Part shown: piece by piece, positions 24,387-33,900 of the stretch
How the letters are laid out: each line of letters starts with the position of its first letter
Position numbering within the stretch: position 1 is the stretch's first letter
NCBI GenBank assembly: GCA_000701945.1
Contig: KL370840.1
Span: 496,001 to 560,000 of the forward strand
Length of the DNA stretch: 64,000 nucleotides
DNA from: Anaerotruncus sp. MC2020
Lineage (GTDB): Bacteria > Bacillota > Clostridia > Oscillospirales > Ruminococcaceae
Reading direction: 5' to 3'
Program-made: the position numbers and the translations under genes
The notes under the pieces: model-generated
What the model was told of the DNA's origin: nothing
The model's input: the letters and a program-made list of their open reading frames with translations, nothing else
Database searches by the model: none

Positions 24387-24512
24387 AAAACAGCCTTCCA
24401 TTAGAGTGCTTCCCTTAGCGGAATTTGTGGGCTACCGAGCCGTAAATTTACGCTACATATTCGGTATCCTGCGAAACCGCCAAAGGGGGCTCCCCTTTCG
24501 GAAGGCTGTTTT
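24387..24512. repeat. 126-bp element with perfect 13-bp terminal inverted repeats
   Basis: AAAACAGCCTTCC at 24387-24399 and GGAAGGCTGTTTT at 24500-24512 are perfect reverse complements, separated by exactly 100 bases. The interior has its own partial symmetry (GGGGGCTCCCC at its right side) and reads through as an open frame without ribosome site. It sits two bases after a stop codon and ends in a T-run, so transcribed it could fold back and act as a terminator. Size and design fit a miniature inverted-repeat element or an intergenic repeat family. Confidence 0.6.
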
Positions 24513-24520
24513 ATACACAA

Positions 24521-24545
24521 AACGGGCGCCCCATAGACGCCCGTT
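24521..24545. terminator. Terminator of the zinc-ribbon pseudokinase gene
   Basis: AACGGGCG (24521-24528) pairs with CGCCCGTT (24538-24545); on the minus strand a TTTTG tail follows. It lies about 30 bases after the gene end. Confidence 0.65.
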
Positions 24546-24576
24546 CATTATATTCAATTGTTCCTGCGTACTCGCA

Positions 24577-26568
24577 TTACCACTCGCCGAATTCAGGCTC
24601 GGGATCCGTCGGCAGAATTACCGGAGGCGGATCCGTCTGAGGAGGCGGAGGCGGTGTCGTCTGCGGAGGATCGGTCTGAGGCGGCTGAGTCACAACAGGA
24701 GCCGGCGTCGTGGTAGTAATTATAGGCTGTATCTGCGCCTGCTGAGTTGTAGTCGTCTCCTTGGGAGCGACCTGCGCGTCCTCGGGCAGATAATAAACTA
24801 TCAGCTTCTTGGAATCCTTGTTGCTGTAGTACGTACCGGGATTTACGACCTTGGCGTCAACCATGAGCTGTGTTACGCTGTTGGGAGTGCCCCACGACTG
24901 GCTTGAAACGACCTTGGAGTAGTTCGTGATGCCTGCCTTGCGGAGCTCGTTCTCGTACTGAGATACCGTAAGTCCCTCGAAAGGCGGGATATTCGCGCCC
25001 TCCTTGCCCTTGCTGACCTTCAGCTTGACAACTGTGCCCTGCTTAACGGTCTCGCCTGACTTGATATCCTGCTCGAGGATAACATCGGGGTCGTTCTCGT
25101 TGTCGTACTCGTACTCGACCTCAAACTTGAAGTAATCCTTGTACTTTTCCTCAGTGAGGCTGTAGAACTTGCCGACGAGCTCGGGCATATCGGTGTCGGG
25201 CTTGGATTCGTCCGCGGTGGTGAAGCCTGCCTCGGTGGTAACTATATTGCTTGAGACTGACGAACGCGAGAAATCGCTCTCGTCGTCATCGTGCTTGACG
25301 AAGTTCTTCATGAAGAATACCACGATTATGAGCAGTATCGCGAGGAGCAGTATACCGATGATTATCGGCACCTTGATACGGTCAACGGTGTTGACCTTCT
25401 CGTAGCTGTACTCGTCGTAATCGTCGTCATTCTGATAATACGGCTGCTGCGGAGGCTGCTGAGCGTACTGCTGCTGACCGTAATACTGCGGCGGAGGCGG
25501 AGCCTGCTGCTGCGGCTGCTGCTGATATGCGGGAGCTGCCTGACGCGCGGGCTCATTGGCGTAGCTGTCGACGTGAGCCTGCTCGAAAGCGGGTCTGACT
25601 GTAGGCGGCTGCTCGAAGAGCCTTGTCACGAGCTCGGTAATGGTCTGTATACGGTCTCTGCCTGCGAGGTTCATGCCCTCCATGATGACGCGCGAAACGT
25701 GCGGCGGAATGCTCTTGTTGAGCATAGCGGGCTCACAGAGGTCGTCGTGCTGCATACGTGTCACGGAATCAACGGGCATACAACCTGTGAGCGCCCTGTA
25801 GAGGAGCGCGCATACGCCGTAGACGTCAGTCCATGAGCCCTGACGGCTGCTGCTGCTCGCAGAATACTGCTCGGGAGCGGCATAGCCCTTGAAGAGCTCA
25901 TACTCGAGGCCCGCATTAGCAGTTCTCACGGCTGAAACGCAGAAGCCCGACAGCTTCAGCTCGCCCTTATCGGTGATGTATACGGTCTCGGGACTGATAG
26001 CGCGGTGAATAATGCCAGCGTTATGCAGTATACCTATCGTCGTGAAGAGGGGCGGGAATATCTTGGAGACCTGCTCCCAGCTGAGCTCGCCCGCATTTTC
26101 CTTGAGGTAGTCGAGCACCTTCACGCCGTTGATGTGCTCAAATACAGTGTATGTGGTGTTGTTCTCGGCGAACATATCGAGTACAGGGTTTATGTTTGAG
26201 TTGTTCCTGAGCCTTGCAAGTGACTTGTTCAGCTCTGTGTACTCAGCCATGAAAGCCTTGTACTTTGCAAGGTTGTTGTAGTTGACGCTGATAGTGGCTC
26301 TGTCCTTGACGCGGGTGCAGAGATTTATCGGCATATACTCCCTGAGCATTACCTTGCACGACGTGGATATATCATATCCCATGTACGTAGCGCCCTCGCC
26401 GTTGTACTCGAGGAGCACGCCCACAAGATACCTGTCTCGGAGGACGGTACCTGGTGTTATATACATGGCATTATGCGGCGTTTTGTCATCGAATCCGCAA
26501 TGGGGGCAGATATGCTGATCCATGTCAAATTTTTCCATACATCTGTAACAGAATCTACGTTCTCCCAA
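24577..26568 (-). CDS. Zinc-ribbon, protein-kinase-fold (catalytically degenerate), transmembrane PASTA protein
   Basis: A 663-residue membrane protein laid out like a PknB-type kinase but with altered catalysis. A zinc ribbon (C7xxC10, C21xxC24) is followed by a kinase fold at about 41-320. The ATP-binding Lys position reads LREYMP (Arg76), the HRD motif reads HRA (Ala190 for the catalytic Asp) and DFG reads SGF (Ser207). GYAAPEQY (228-235) keeps the activation-segment end. Then come a Gln/Pro/Tyr linker, one membrane helix near 415-432, a PASTA repeat near 470-540, a second PASTA-like unit and a Pro/Thr tail. It starts at TTG after AGGAGG. Likely a pseudokinase sensing cell wall. Confidence 0.85.
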   Translation of the reverse strand: MGERRFCYRCMEKFDMDQHICPHCGFDDKTPHNAMYITPGTVLRDRYLVGVLLEYNGEGATYMGYDISTSCKVMLREYMPINLCTRVKDRATISVNYNNLAKYKAFMAEYTELNKSLARLRNNSNINPVLDMFAENNTTYTVFEHINGVKVLDYLKENAGELSWEQVSKIFPPLFTTIGILHNAGIIHRAISPETVYITDKGELKLSGFCVSAVRTANAGLEYELFKGYAAPEQYSASSSSRQGSWTDVYGVCALLYRALTGCMPVDSVTRMQHDDLCEPAMLNKSIPPHVSRVIMEGMNLAGRDRIQTITELVTRLFEQPPTVRPAFEQAHVDSYANEPARQAAPAYQQQPQQQAPPPPQYYGQQQYAQQPPQQPYYQNDDDYDEYSYEKVNTVDRIKVPIIIGILLLAILLIIVVFFMKNFVKHDDDESDFSRSSVSSNIVTTEAGFTTADESKPDTDMPELVGKFYSLTEEKYKDYFKFEVEYEYDNENDPDVILEQDIKSGETVKQGTVVKLKVSKGKEGANIPPFEGLTVSQYENELRKAGITNYSKVVSSQSWGTPNSVTQLMVDAKVVNPGTYYSNKDSKKLIVYYLPEDAQVAPKETTTTQQAQIQPIITTTTPAPVVTQPPQTDPPQTTPPPPPQTDPPPVILPTDPEPEFGEW

Positions 26569-26623
26569 AGCAGTTCCTCCTTTACCCTATATAATAGCGA
26601 TACTACTTCAATGTATCATATCT

Positions 26624-26652
26624 ATTTTAGCAGTATTCGCCGCAAATGTCAA
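26624..26652 (-). promoter_or_regulatory. Promoter of the pseudokinase gene
   Basis: On the minus strand TTGACA, 17 bases, TAAAAT, about 55 bases before the TTG start. Confidence 0.75.
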
Positions 26653-26708
26653 CCCTTATTGTAATATTTCGCCCATTTATAGCATTTTGTATTATTTCTG
26701 TAATAACT

Positions 26709-26738
26709 TTATTACAATATCCCGTGTATTTGTAATAA
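26709..26738. terminator. Inverted repeat after the methionine-gamma-lyase-family gene, possible terminator
   Basis: TTATTACA and TGTAATAA pair over eight bases with a 14-base loop just after the stop codon on the minus strand. The stem is AT-only and no long T-run follows, so termination is uncertain. Confidence 0.35.
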
Positions 26739-26739
26739 A

Positions 26740-28002
26740 TTACTTATAGAGCTCACGCGCGGCGAGCATCACGCCGAGCTTTCCGCTCGTGTAGGTTATG
26801 CCGCCCTGCATCCACACAGCGTAGGGCTCGCGGAGAGGTGCGTCCGCGGAGAGCTCGATAGAAGCGCCCATTGTGAAGGCTCCTGCCGCCATGATGACCT
26901 TGTCGGTGTAACCCGGCATATCCCACGGCTCGGGAGCTACGAACGCGTCCACGGGAGCTCCGCTCTGTATGCCGCGGCAGAATGCGCAGAGTTTCTCCTC
27001 ATTGCCGAGCTTTATCGCAGTGATGATGTCGCCTCTCGGGTCATCCTTGCGGGGCGAGCACTCGTAGCCGAGCATAGTGAACAGCTCGCTCGCAAATGCC
27101 GATGTTTTGAGTGCCGCCGCTACCACGTCGGGAGCCATGAACAGTCCGAGGAGCATCTCGCGGTTCATGCCGAGAGTACAGCCGACCTCCTTGCCCATGC
27201 CGACGCAGGTGAGCCTGTAGGAGCAGAGCTCGACGAGGTCTGCCCTGCCCGCGATGTATCCGCCTGTACGAGCGATACCGCCCCCCGCGTTCTTGATGAG
27301 GGAGCCGATGATGATATCCGCGCCGACCTCCGAGGGCTCGCGTGCCTCGACGAACTCGCCGTAGCAGTTGTCGACCATTACTATCGCGTTCGGCTCACCC
27401 TTCTTAATAGCCTGAACCATTTTCTCAATGTCCGCGACCGTGAATGCGGGACGGAGCGAATATCCGCGCGAACGCTGTATGTACGCGACCTTTGCGCCCT
27501 TGACAGCGGCAGTTATGCCGTCGCAGTCGGGAGTGCCGTCCGAGAGCAGGTCAACCTGTCCGTACTCGACGCCGTAGTCCATGAGCGAGCCGTTGCCCTT
27601 TTCGCCCGCGAGTCCGATGACCTCCTCGAGCGTGTCGTAGGGCTTGCCCGTGACGGAGACTATCTTGTCGCCTGTGCGCAGAACGCCGAACAGAGCCGTT
27701 GACAGCGCGTGCGTGCCCGATACGAAGTTGAAACGGACGAGAGCGTCCTCAGTGCCGAGCACCTGCGCGAACACCTTGTCGATGACCTCTCTGCCGACGT
27801 CTCCGTAGCCGTAGCCCGTCGAGCCGTAGAAGCAGGGCTCGCTGACACGGTTGTCCGCAAACGCCTTGAGCACCTTTGCGCCGCAGTATTCAGCCACGGA
27901 ATCAATGCGTGCGAAAGCCTCGCGGCAGTTCTCCTCCGCCTGCTGAGCGAGCTCCATGAGCCTGTCGTCGAAGCCGTAAATATTCTTTATCTCGTTATTC
28001 AT
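26740..28002 (-). CDS. Methionine gamma-lyase family protein (aluminium-resistance-like), PLP enzyme
   Basis: A 420-residue pyridoxal-phosphate-dependent protein of the family long annotated as aluminium resistance protein and now methionine gamma-lyase family (COG4100). Seen are YGSTGYGYGDVGRE near residue 60, RFNFVSGTHALS near 90, the MVDNCYGEFVE segment and the PLP-Lys region IIGSLIKNAGGGIARTGGYI. The precise reaction in most members is not established. It starts 12 bases after the GNAT-like gene stop and is the last gene of a four-gene operon with two M42 peptidases, which hints at amino acid or peptide turnover. Confidence 0.88.
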   Translation of the reverse strand: MNNEIKNIYGFDDRLMELAQQAEENCREAFARIDSVAEYCGAKVLKAFADNRVSEPCFYGSTGYGYGDVGREVIDKVFAQVLGTEDALVRFNFVSGTHALSTALFGVLRTGDKIVSVTGKPYDTLEEVIGLAGEKGNGSLMDYGVEYGQVDLLSDGTPDCDGITAAVKGAKVAYIQRSRGYSLRPAFTVADIEKMVQAIKKGEPNAIVMVDNCYGEFVEAREPSEVGADIIIGSLIKNAGGGIARTGGYIAGRADLVELCSYRLTCVGMGKEVGCTLGMNREMLLGLFMAPDVVAAALKTSAFASELFTMLGYECSPRKDDPRGDIITAIKLGNEEKLCAFCRGIQSGAPVDAFVAPEPWDMPGYTDKVIMAAGAFTMGASIELSADAPLREPYAVWMQGGITYTSGKLGVMLAARELYK

Positions 28003-28014
28003 ATCATTATCCTC

Positions 28015-28815
28015 TCAGTTCATTCTTCCCTTAGTTACGCTGTCCTTCTCGACGTCAACGCGCTCGAGGACAAATTCGTGCATTACCTCGCGGAAGCCTA
28101 TCTCACGGTAGAAGCTCACGCGGACATCGAGCGCGAGCAGGAACGCGCGCTTGCCGTTGTTGTTGAGGAAGAGCGCGAGCCATTTCAGGAACTCCCGCGC
28201 ATAGCCGCTCCCGCGGGCGGACACTCTCGTCGCGACCTGTCCTATGAGCGCCTCGTTGCCGATGTCGAACACGATAGAAGCCGTGGTGCTGTTGCGGTAG
28301 GTGAAAACGCGGCTGATGCCGTGCCTACAGCGGTGCGAGGTATCGGTGTACCACAGCGAAAAGTCCGATATATTGGGGAATCCCTCGCTCAGTATCTGGT
28401 ACACATCGGGGAGGTAGGGGTCGAAGTCGACGAACTCCTCCGCGAATTTGTAGCTGTTCTCGTCGGGGACGAGCTCGAATACGGTTCGGTTGAGCACCTG
28501 ATAGCGCTCTCCCCTGTCTATCCCCGCGAGAATCTTCTGGTCGCCCTCTATGCGGAAGGGCTGATTCATATTGACAAATATCTGGAGCTCCTCGTCAGCC
28601 TCGAGCTGACCGTCTCCGCAGATGATGAGCGTGGAGTTGATGATGAACATATACCCCTCGCCGATATTCCCGTACTCGCCCGTTATCTTATAGAAGCGGC
28701 AGAAGTCGTAATTCGCGCCGTAAGCCTTCATATAGGCGAGCATCTTCCGTCCCGAGAGCGTTTTCAGCAGAAGCTCGCGGTCGAGCTCGTCCTCACTTTT
28801 TATCAGTTTTATCAT
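28015..28815 (-). CDS. GNAT-like acetyltransferase domain protein
   Basis: A 266-residue cytoplasmic protein whose C-terminal half (about residues 140-255) resembles GNAT N-acetyltransferases: a beta strand (STTASIVFDIG), the acetyl-CoA loop region VATRVSARGSGYAREFLKWL in place of the usual RxxGxG/A, and late FYREIGFREV, a common GNAT end. The N-terminal half (1-135) is unassigned. Acceptor unknown. Its ATG overlaps the stop of the M42 peptidase upstream by four bases (ATGA), so it is coupled to it, and the methionine-gamma-lyase-family gene follows at 12 bases. Confidence 0.75.
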   Translation of the reverse strand: MIKLIKSEDELDRELLLKTLSGRKMLAYMKAYGANYDFCRFYKITGEYGNIGEGYMFIINSTLIICGDGQLEADEELQIFVNMNQPFRIEGDQKILAGIDRGERYQVLNRTVFELVPDENSYKFAEEFVDFDPYLPDVYQILSEGFPNISDFSLWYTDTSHRCRHGISRVFTYRNSTTASIVFDIGNEALIGQVATRVSARGSGYAREFLKWLALFLNNNGKRAFLLALDVRVSFYREIGFREVMHEFVLERVDVEKDSVTKGRMN

Positions 28816-29828
28816 AGCTCATTTATCCTCTCGGCAAGGCGCTTAACGAGCTGATACGACGGCTCGAGGTCGCGCTCGGCGATGACACAGGACGCGCTGT
28901 GCAGGTATCTGCACGGGAGCGAAACCGCTATGGTGCGTACTCCGCTGCCGCTGATGTGGATAGCTCCCGCATCGTTTCCGCCAGCTATCTTGGTCTTGGT
29001 CTGACAGCACATACGAAGCTCCCTCGCGGTATCAATGGCAAGCTCATACAGCTCCTTGTCGTAGATAGTGCGCCTGTCCATGAAGCTGACAACGGGTCCG
29101 TCCCCGAGACAGCACACGCGCTTTGCTCCTGATACGCCGTCGATGTCGGCGGCAGTTGTAGCCTCGAGCACTATCGCAAAGTCGGGCGCAACGCTGAATG
29201 CGGACGCTCCCGAGCCGCGCAGACCTATCTCCTCCTGCACGTTGAATACGAAATAGGTGTCGTACTCGGGCTGTTCCTGAATGAGACGAATCATCATCGC
29301 GCAGCCGACGCGGTCGTCTATCGCCTTTGACTTTATATTAGCGCCGAATTCCGTGAAGTCGGAATCAAAGTAAACGCAGTCACCGAGCGCGACGAGCTTC
29401 ATCGCCTCGTCGCGGTCGCGGGCGCCGATGTCTATGTACATTCCCTCGTACTCTGGAGCCTTCTCCTTCTGCTCCTTCGAGAGGTTGTGTACGGCGGTAG
29501 AGCCGATAACACCTGAAATGCCGCCCTTTCCGACCCTGACCTGCCGCCCGAGGGCAACAGTGGTGTTCACTCCGCCGACCTCGTCGAAGCAGAGCGTACC
29601 GTCGGGATTGATATATGTCACGATGAAGCCGACCTCGTCCATGTGGGCGCATATCATCAGCTTCCTGTCCGAGCTTTTTCTTCCTTTGCGGAAGCAGATA
29701 AGGCTCCCGAGCGGGTCGACGCGGTACTCGCAGAAGTCCTTCACCTTGCCGATGATGAACTCGCGGACAGCCGATTCATCGCCCGATACTCCGTTTATGA
29801 GGCAGAGCTCCTTCAGCAGTTCCTTCAT
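28812..29828 (-). CDS. M42 family metallopeptidase (glutamyl aminopeptidase/endoglucanase M-like), copy 2
   Basis: A 338-residue M42-family aminopeptidase, a cytosolic di-zinc enzyme that forms large tetrahedral shells and trims peptides. Metal and catalytic marks are AHMDEVG (first His), the AIDDRVGCAMM aspartate, the NVQEEIGLRG glutamates and CRYLHSASC near the end. I place the start at 29828, which overlaps the stop of the upstream homolog (ATGA), not at the longer frame to 29942 that would run into that gene. A near copy lies just upstream; two M42 genes in tandem suggest hetero-oligomers or different specificities. Confidence 0.9.
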   Translation of the reverse strand: MKELLKELCLINGVSGDESAVREFIIGKVKDFCEYRVDPLGSLICFRKGRKSSDRKLMICAHMDEVGFIVTYINPDGTLCFDEVGGVNTTVALGRQVRVGKGGISGVIGSTAVHNLSKEQKEKAPEYEGMYIDIGARDRDEAMKLVALGDCVYFDSDFTEFGANIKSKAIDDRVGCAMMIRLIQEQPEYDTYFVFNVQEEIGLRGSGASAFSVAPDFAIVLEATTAADIDGVSGAKRVCCLGDGPVVSFMDRRTIYDKELYELAIDTARELRMCCQTKTKIAGGNDAGAIHISGSGVRTIAVSLPCRYLHSASCVIAERDLEPSYQLVKRLAERINEL

Positions 29829-30835
29829 TTTTTGCCCTCCGTTATATACGCGGCTATGAGCTCCGCGGTGCTTCTCACGTCGGCGAGGTCGATGACCTCC
29901 ACTGGCGTGTGCATATTCCTCAGCGGGATAGATACGGTACAAGCCTTACAGCCCGCGCGATTGACGGAATATCGGTCTGCATTCGTACCCGTGCCGCCGT
30001 TCATGACCTCAATCTGATACGGTATCTCAGCGCTCTTTGCGGCGGAGATGAGCCCGTCCGTGACCTCGCGCGAGAGCGACGGCGAAACGCCTATCATGGC
30101 ACCCTCACCGAGCCTGCCGCACTTGCGCTCGTCCTCGCCCATAGCAAGAGCGAAGCTGACGTCAACGGCTATCGCGATATCGGGGTCGAGCTGAAACGCG
30201 CCTATCTTTGCGCCGCGCTCGCCGACCTCCTCCTGACAGGAGAAAATGACCGTCACATTGTACGCGGGCTCCCTGCCCTGCATGAGCCCGAGAGCGTACA
30301 GTATCGCCGCAACGCCCGCGCGGTCGTCGAGAGCTCCGCCCGTGACGCGCTCCCCGAGCAGAGAGCGGCACTTCACGTCAAATGTCACGCTGTCGCCCTC
30401 GGAGACTATCTCCGCAAGCTCATCGCGGGTCATACCCGTGTCAATGGCGGTGTTGTCGTACTTGGGCACCTCACTGCCTCCGAGATGAGGCGGCACGGAG
30501 CATATAACTCCCGAAACATCGCGCTTTCCGTGGATAACTACGGGCTGGGCGGCGATGAGTCGGCGGTCTATGCCTCCGAGCTGGTCAAACTTGACAAAGC
30601 CCTCGTCGGTGATGCTCGTGACGATGAAGCCTATCTGGTCTATGTGCGCGTCGAGGACTAAATGCGGCAGTCCCTCGCGCTTTGCACCGAAAGTGCCTAT
30701 GACATTGCCGCTGACTATCCTCGCGTCGGGACAGTACCCGCGGAGCAGCCCGCAGGCTCTCTCGGCGGCTGTAGATTCGCTGCCCGAAGCGCCGTAAGCC
30801 TCGGCGAGCGAGAATAAAACTTCTTTGAGTTCCAT
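29825..30835 (-). CDS. M42 family metallopeptidase, copy 1
   Basis: A 336-residue M42-family aminopeptidase, first gene of an operon of four. Visible metal ligands and catalytic residues: DAHIDQIG near residue 63, GALDDRAGVA near 168, CQEEVGERG near 200, the VDVSF aspartate and the final His in RNMHTPVEV. It differs enough from the copy downstream to imply an old duplication. A GAGGTG ribosome site and a good promoter with extended -10 precede it. Family is certain, peptide specificity is not. Confidence 0.92.
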   Translation of the reverse strand: MELKEVLFSLAEAYGASGSESTAAERACGLLRGYCPDARIVSGNVIGTFGAKREGLPHLVLDAHIDQIGFIVTSITDEGFVKFDQLGGIDRRLIAAQPVVIHGKRDVSGVICSVPPHLGGSEVPKYDNTAIDTGMTRDELAEIVSEGDSVTFDVKCRSLLGERVTGGALDDRAGVAAILYALGLMQGREPAYNVTVIFSCQEEVGERGAKIGAFQLDPDIAIAVDVSFALAMGEDERKCGRLGEGAMIGVSPSLSREVTDGLISAAKSAEIPYQIEVMNGGTGTNADRYSVNRAGCKACTVSIPLRNMHTPVEVIDLADVRSTAELIAAYITEGKK

Positions 30836-30866
30836 GTTTTCACCTCATAAAAAGACGATATGAATA

Positions 30867-30895
30867 ATTATACCACATCTTGAATAAAAATGCAA
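30867..30895 (-). promoter_or_regulatory. Promoter of the M42 peptidase operon
   Basis: On the minus strand TTGCAT, 17 bases ending TGG, TATAAT (extended -10). Confidence 0.75.
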
Positions 30896-30930
30896 ATAAA
30901 TAAGGAGACTGCCTTTCAGCAATCTCCTTA
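30893..30930 (-). terminator. Terminator of purL
   Basis: AAGGAGA and TCTCCTT (30902-30908 with 30923-30929) form a stem followed on the minus strand by ATTTATTT. It overlaps the -35 of the M42 promoter. Confidence 0.65.
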
Positions 30931-30939
30931 TCGCTTTTA

Positions 30940-33900
30940 TTACTTAAAATAAGCCACGCCGCTCTCGAATATGCGCTGGTCTTTTTCGCCCGCAACGTTC
31001 TTGCAGATGAAGCTGCCCTTACGCTCGGAGTGACCCATCTTTCCGAGGACGCGTCCGTCGGGAGATGTGATGCCCTCGATAGCGTCGAACGAGGTGTTGG
31101 GGTTGTAGCGGATATCCATAGTCGGGTCGCCTGCGAGGTCTACGTACTGCGTCGCTATCTGACCGTTCTCAGCCATTTTCTGTATCAGGCTCGCGGGAGC
31201 AACGAAGCGTCCCTCGCCGTGCGATATCGGAACAGTGTGGATATCGCCGACCTCCGTGCCATAGAGCCACGGGCTCTTGTTGGAGGCGATACGCGTGTTG
31301 ACCATCATGGACTGGTGGCGGTTGATGGTGTTGAACGTCAGCGTAGGCGAATCGTCGGTCATGTCGACTATCTCGCCGAACGGCACAAGACCGAGCTTTA
31401 CGAGAGCCTGGAAGCCGTTGCAGATACCGAGCATAAGACCGTCCCTGTTCTTGAGGAGGTCGTGAACCGCGTCCTTTATCATGGGGTTGCGGAAGAATGC
31501 GGTGATGAACTTACCGCTTCCCTCGGGCTCGTCGCCGCCCGAGAATCCGCCTGGAATCATAATCATCTGCGACTCGCGGATAGCCTTCTCGAACTGCTCA
31601 ACGGAAGCCTCTATATCGCCAGCCGCCTGATTGCGGATAACGATGACCTCAGCCGCCGCGCCCGCCTTCTCGAAGGCTCTTGCGGTGTCGTACTCGCAGT
31701 TAGTGCCAGGGAATACGGGGATAACGACTCTCGGCTTCGCGAACTTCTCGGAGGAAGCGAGGGTAACAGTGTTCTTGTAGCTGTACTTGGCGGGAGTAGC
31801 GTCCGTAGTCTTGATGCGGCACGGGAACACGGGCTCGAGCTTGCCCTCCCAAACGCGCTGGAGGTTGTCCAGCCCGAGGGTGTAGTCGAGGGTGTCTATC
31901 CTGTATGTGTCGGTGGTCTTACCGATAACAGTCTCGTCGTCGGAAGCCTCACCCGTGAGCTCGATGATGAACGCTCCGTAGCACGGAGTATAGAGCTGCT
32001 GAGGCGTCATGCGGGTCGTGAACTCGAAGCCGAGCTTGTTGCCGAAGCACATCTTTGCGATGCCCTCAGCCGCGCCGCCGTAGCCGATAGTCCATATAGC
32101 CGCAGCTCTGCCCGCAGCGATGATGTCCTCGACCTTGTCGAACACAGCCTTGATGCTGTCGAACACGGGCAGGCCGTTCTCGTCATAGTCGGGAGCGATG
32201 TATATGACCTTGTCGCCAGCCTGCTTGAACTCGGTAGAAACGACTTTGTCAGCCTTGGCAGTGGAGACAGCGAACGAAACGAGCGTAGGCGGAACGTCGA
32301 TGTCCTCGAAAGTACCCGACATCGAGTCCTTGCCGCCGATAGAGCCGCAGCCGAGCTCGAGCTGAGCCTTGAACGCTCCGAGGAGAGCAGCCATAGGCTT
32401 GCCCCAGCGCTTGGGGTCATTCTTGGTGCGCTCGAAATACTCCTGGAATGTGAGCCAGCACTTCTTATATGTACCGCCAGCCGCAACTACCTTGGCGATA
32501 GACTCTACAACTGCGAGCATAGCGCCGTGGTACGGGCTCTTGGAGGATATATCGGGGTTGTAGCCCCAGCCCATGAGCGAGCAGGTATTGGTCTCGCCTG
32601 TGAGCACGGGAATCTTCGCAGCCATAGCCTGCGAGGGAGTCATCTGATAAATGCCGCCGAACGGCATGAGGACTGTACCAGCGCCGATAGTGGAGTCGAA
32701 CTTCTCAATGAGCCCCTTCTGCGAGCAGACATTTAGTCCGCCCATGAGCTTAGTCCACGCCTCTGCGCTGTCCTCGACCTCGTCAGGAGCGGTGCTCTCG
32801 GGGAGCTCAACAGTGATATCAGTGAACTTGGGAGCGCCGTTGGAGTTGAGGAACTCGCGTGAGAGGTCAACGATAGTTCTGCCGTTCCAGTTCATCTTGA
32901 GGCGGGGCTCCTCGACAACGTCAGCCACGCGAGTAGCCTCGAGGTTCTCCTTGGCAGCCTCAGCCATGAATGTGTCAACGTCCTCGGGAGCAACGACTAC
33001 CGCCATACGCTCCTGAGACTCGGAAATAGCAATCTCCGTACCGTCGAGACCGTCGTACTTCTTGGGCACTGCGTTGAGGTCGATGATGAGACCGTCAGTC
33101 AGCTCACCGATAGCGACTGATACGCCGCCCGCACCGAAGTCGTTGCAGCGCTTGATGAGCTTGGTGACCTCAGGCTTGCGGAAGAGACGCTGGAGCTTTC
33201 TCTCCTCGGGCGGATTGCCCTTCTGTACCTCTGCGCCGCAGCTCTCGAGGGATTCGAGCGTGTGCGACTTGGATGAGCCTGTAGCTCCGCCGCAGCCGTC
33301 ACGACCTGTCTTGCCGCCGAGGAGGATAACAACATCCCCCGGCACGGGAGCCTCGCGGCGGATATTCTCCGCGGGAGCAGCACCGAGAACAGCGCCTATC
33401 TCCATGCGCTTAGCCACATAGCCTGGGTGGTAGACCTCCGCAACGTGACCTGTAGCCAGACCTATCTGGTTGCCGTACGAGCTGTAGCCGTTAGCCGCTC
33501 CGACAACAATCTTCTTCTGCGGGAGCTTGCCCTGTATGGTATCGGAAACGGGCACGAGCGGGTTAGCCGCACCGGTAACGCGCATTGCCTGATAAACGTA
33601 GCTTCTGCCCGAGAGCGGGTCGCGGATAGCTCCGCCGAGGCAGGTCGCCGCACCACCGAAAGGCTCGATCTCGGTGGGGTGGTTGTGGGTCTCGTTCTTG
33701 AACATGAGTATCCAGTCCTCGAGTTTGCCGTCTATGTCGACCTTTATCTTTACCGAGCAGGCGTTTATCTCCTCGCTCTCGTCGAGGTCGGGGAGAAGTC
33801 CGTCAGCCTTGAGCTTCTTTGCGGCGAGAGTACCGATGTCCATGAGAGTTATGGGACGGTCGCTCCTGCCGAGCTCCTCGCGGACGTTGAGATACATATC

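Noticed and set aside
24406..24906. Plus-strand open frame running through the inverted-repeat element into the 3' end of the pseudokinase gene
   Set aside because: No ribosome site; half of it is the antisense of the Pro/Thr-rich tail. The element itself is better explained as a repeat or terminator.
24577..26568. Sequencing error as the cause of HRA and SGF in the kinase-like gene
   Set aside because: Three separate catalytic positions are changed without any frameshift, and the surrounding fold is kept, so a single error cannot explain it.
29831..29942. N-terminal extension of the second M42 peptidase up to 29942
   Set aside because: It would overlap the upstream M42 gene by more than 100 bases and reads as antisense-like, Arg/His-rich sequence; the ATG at 29828 with ATGA coupling is better.
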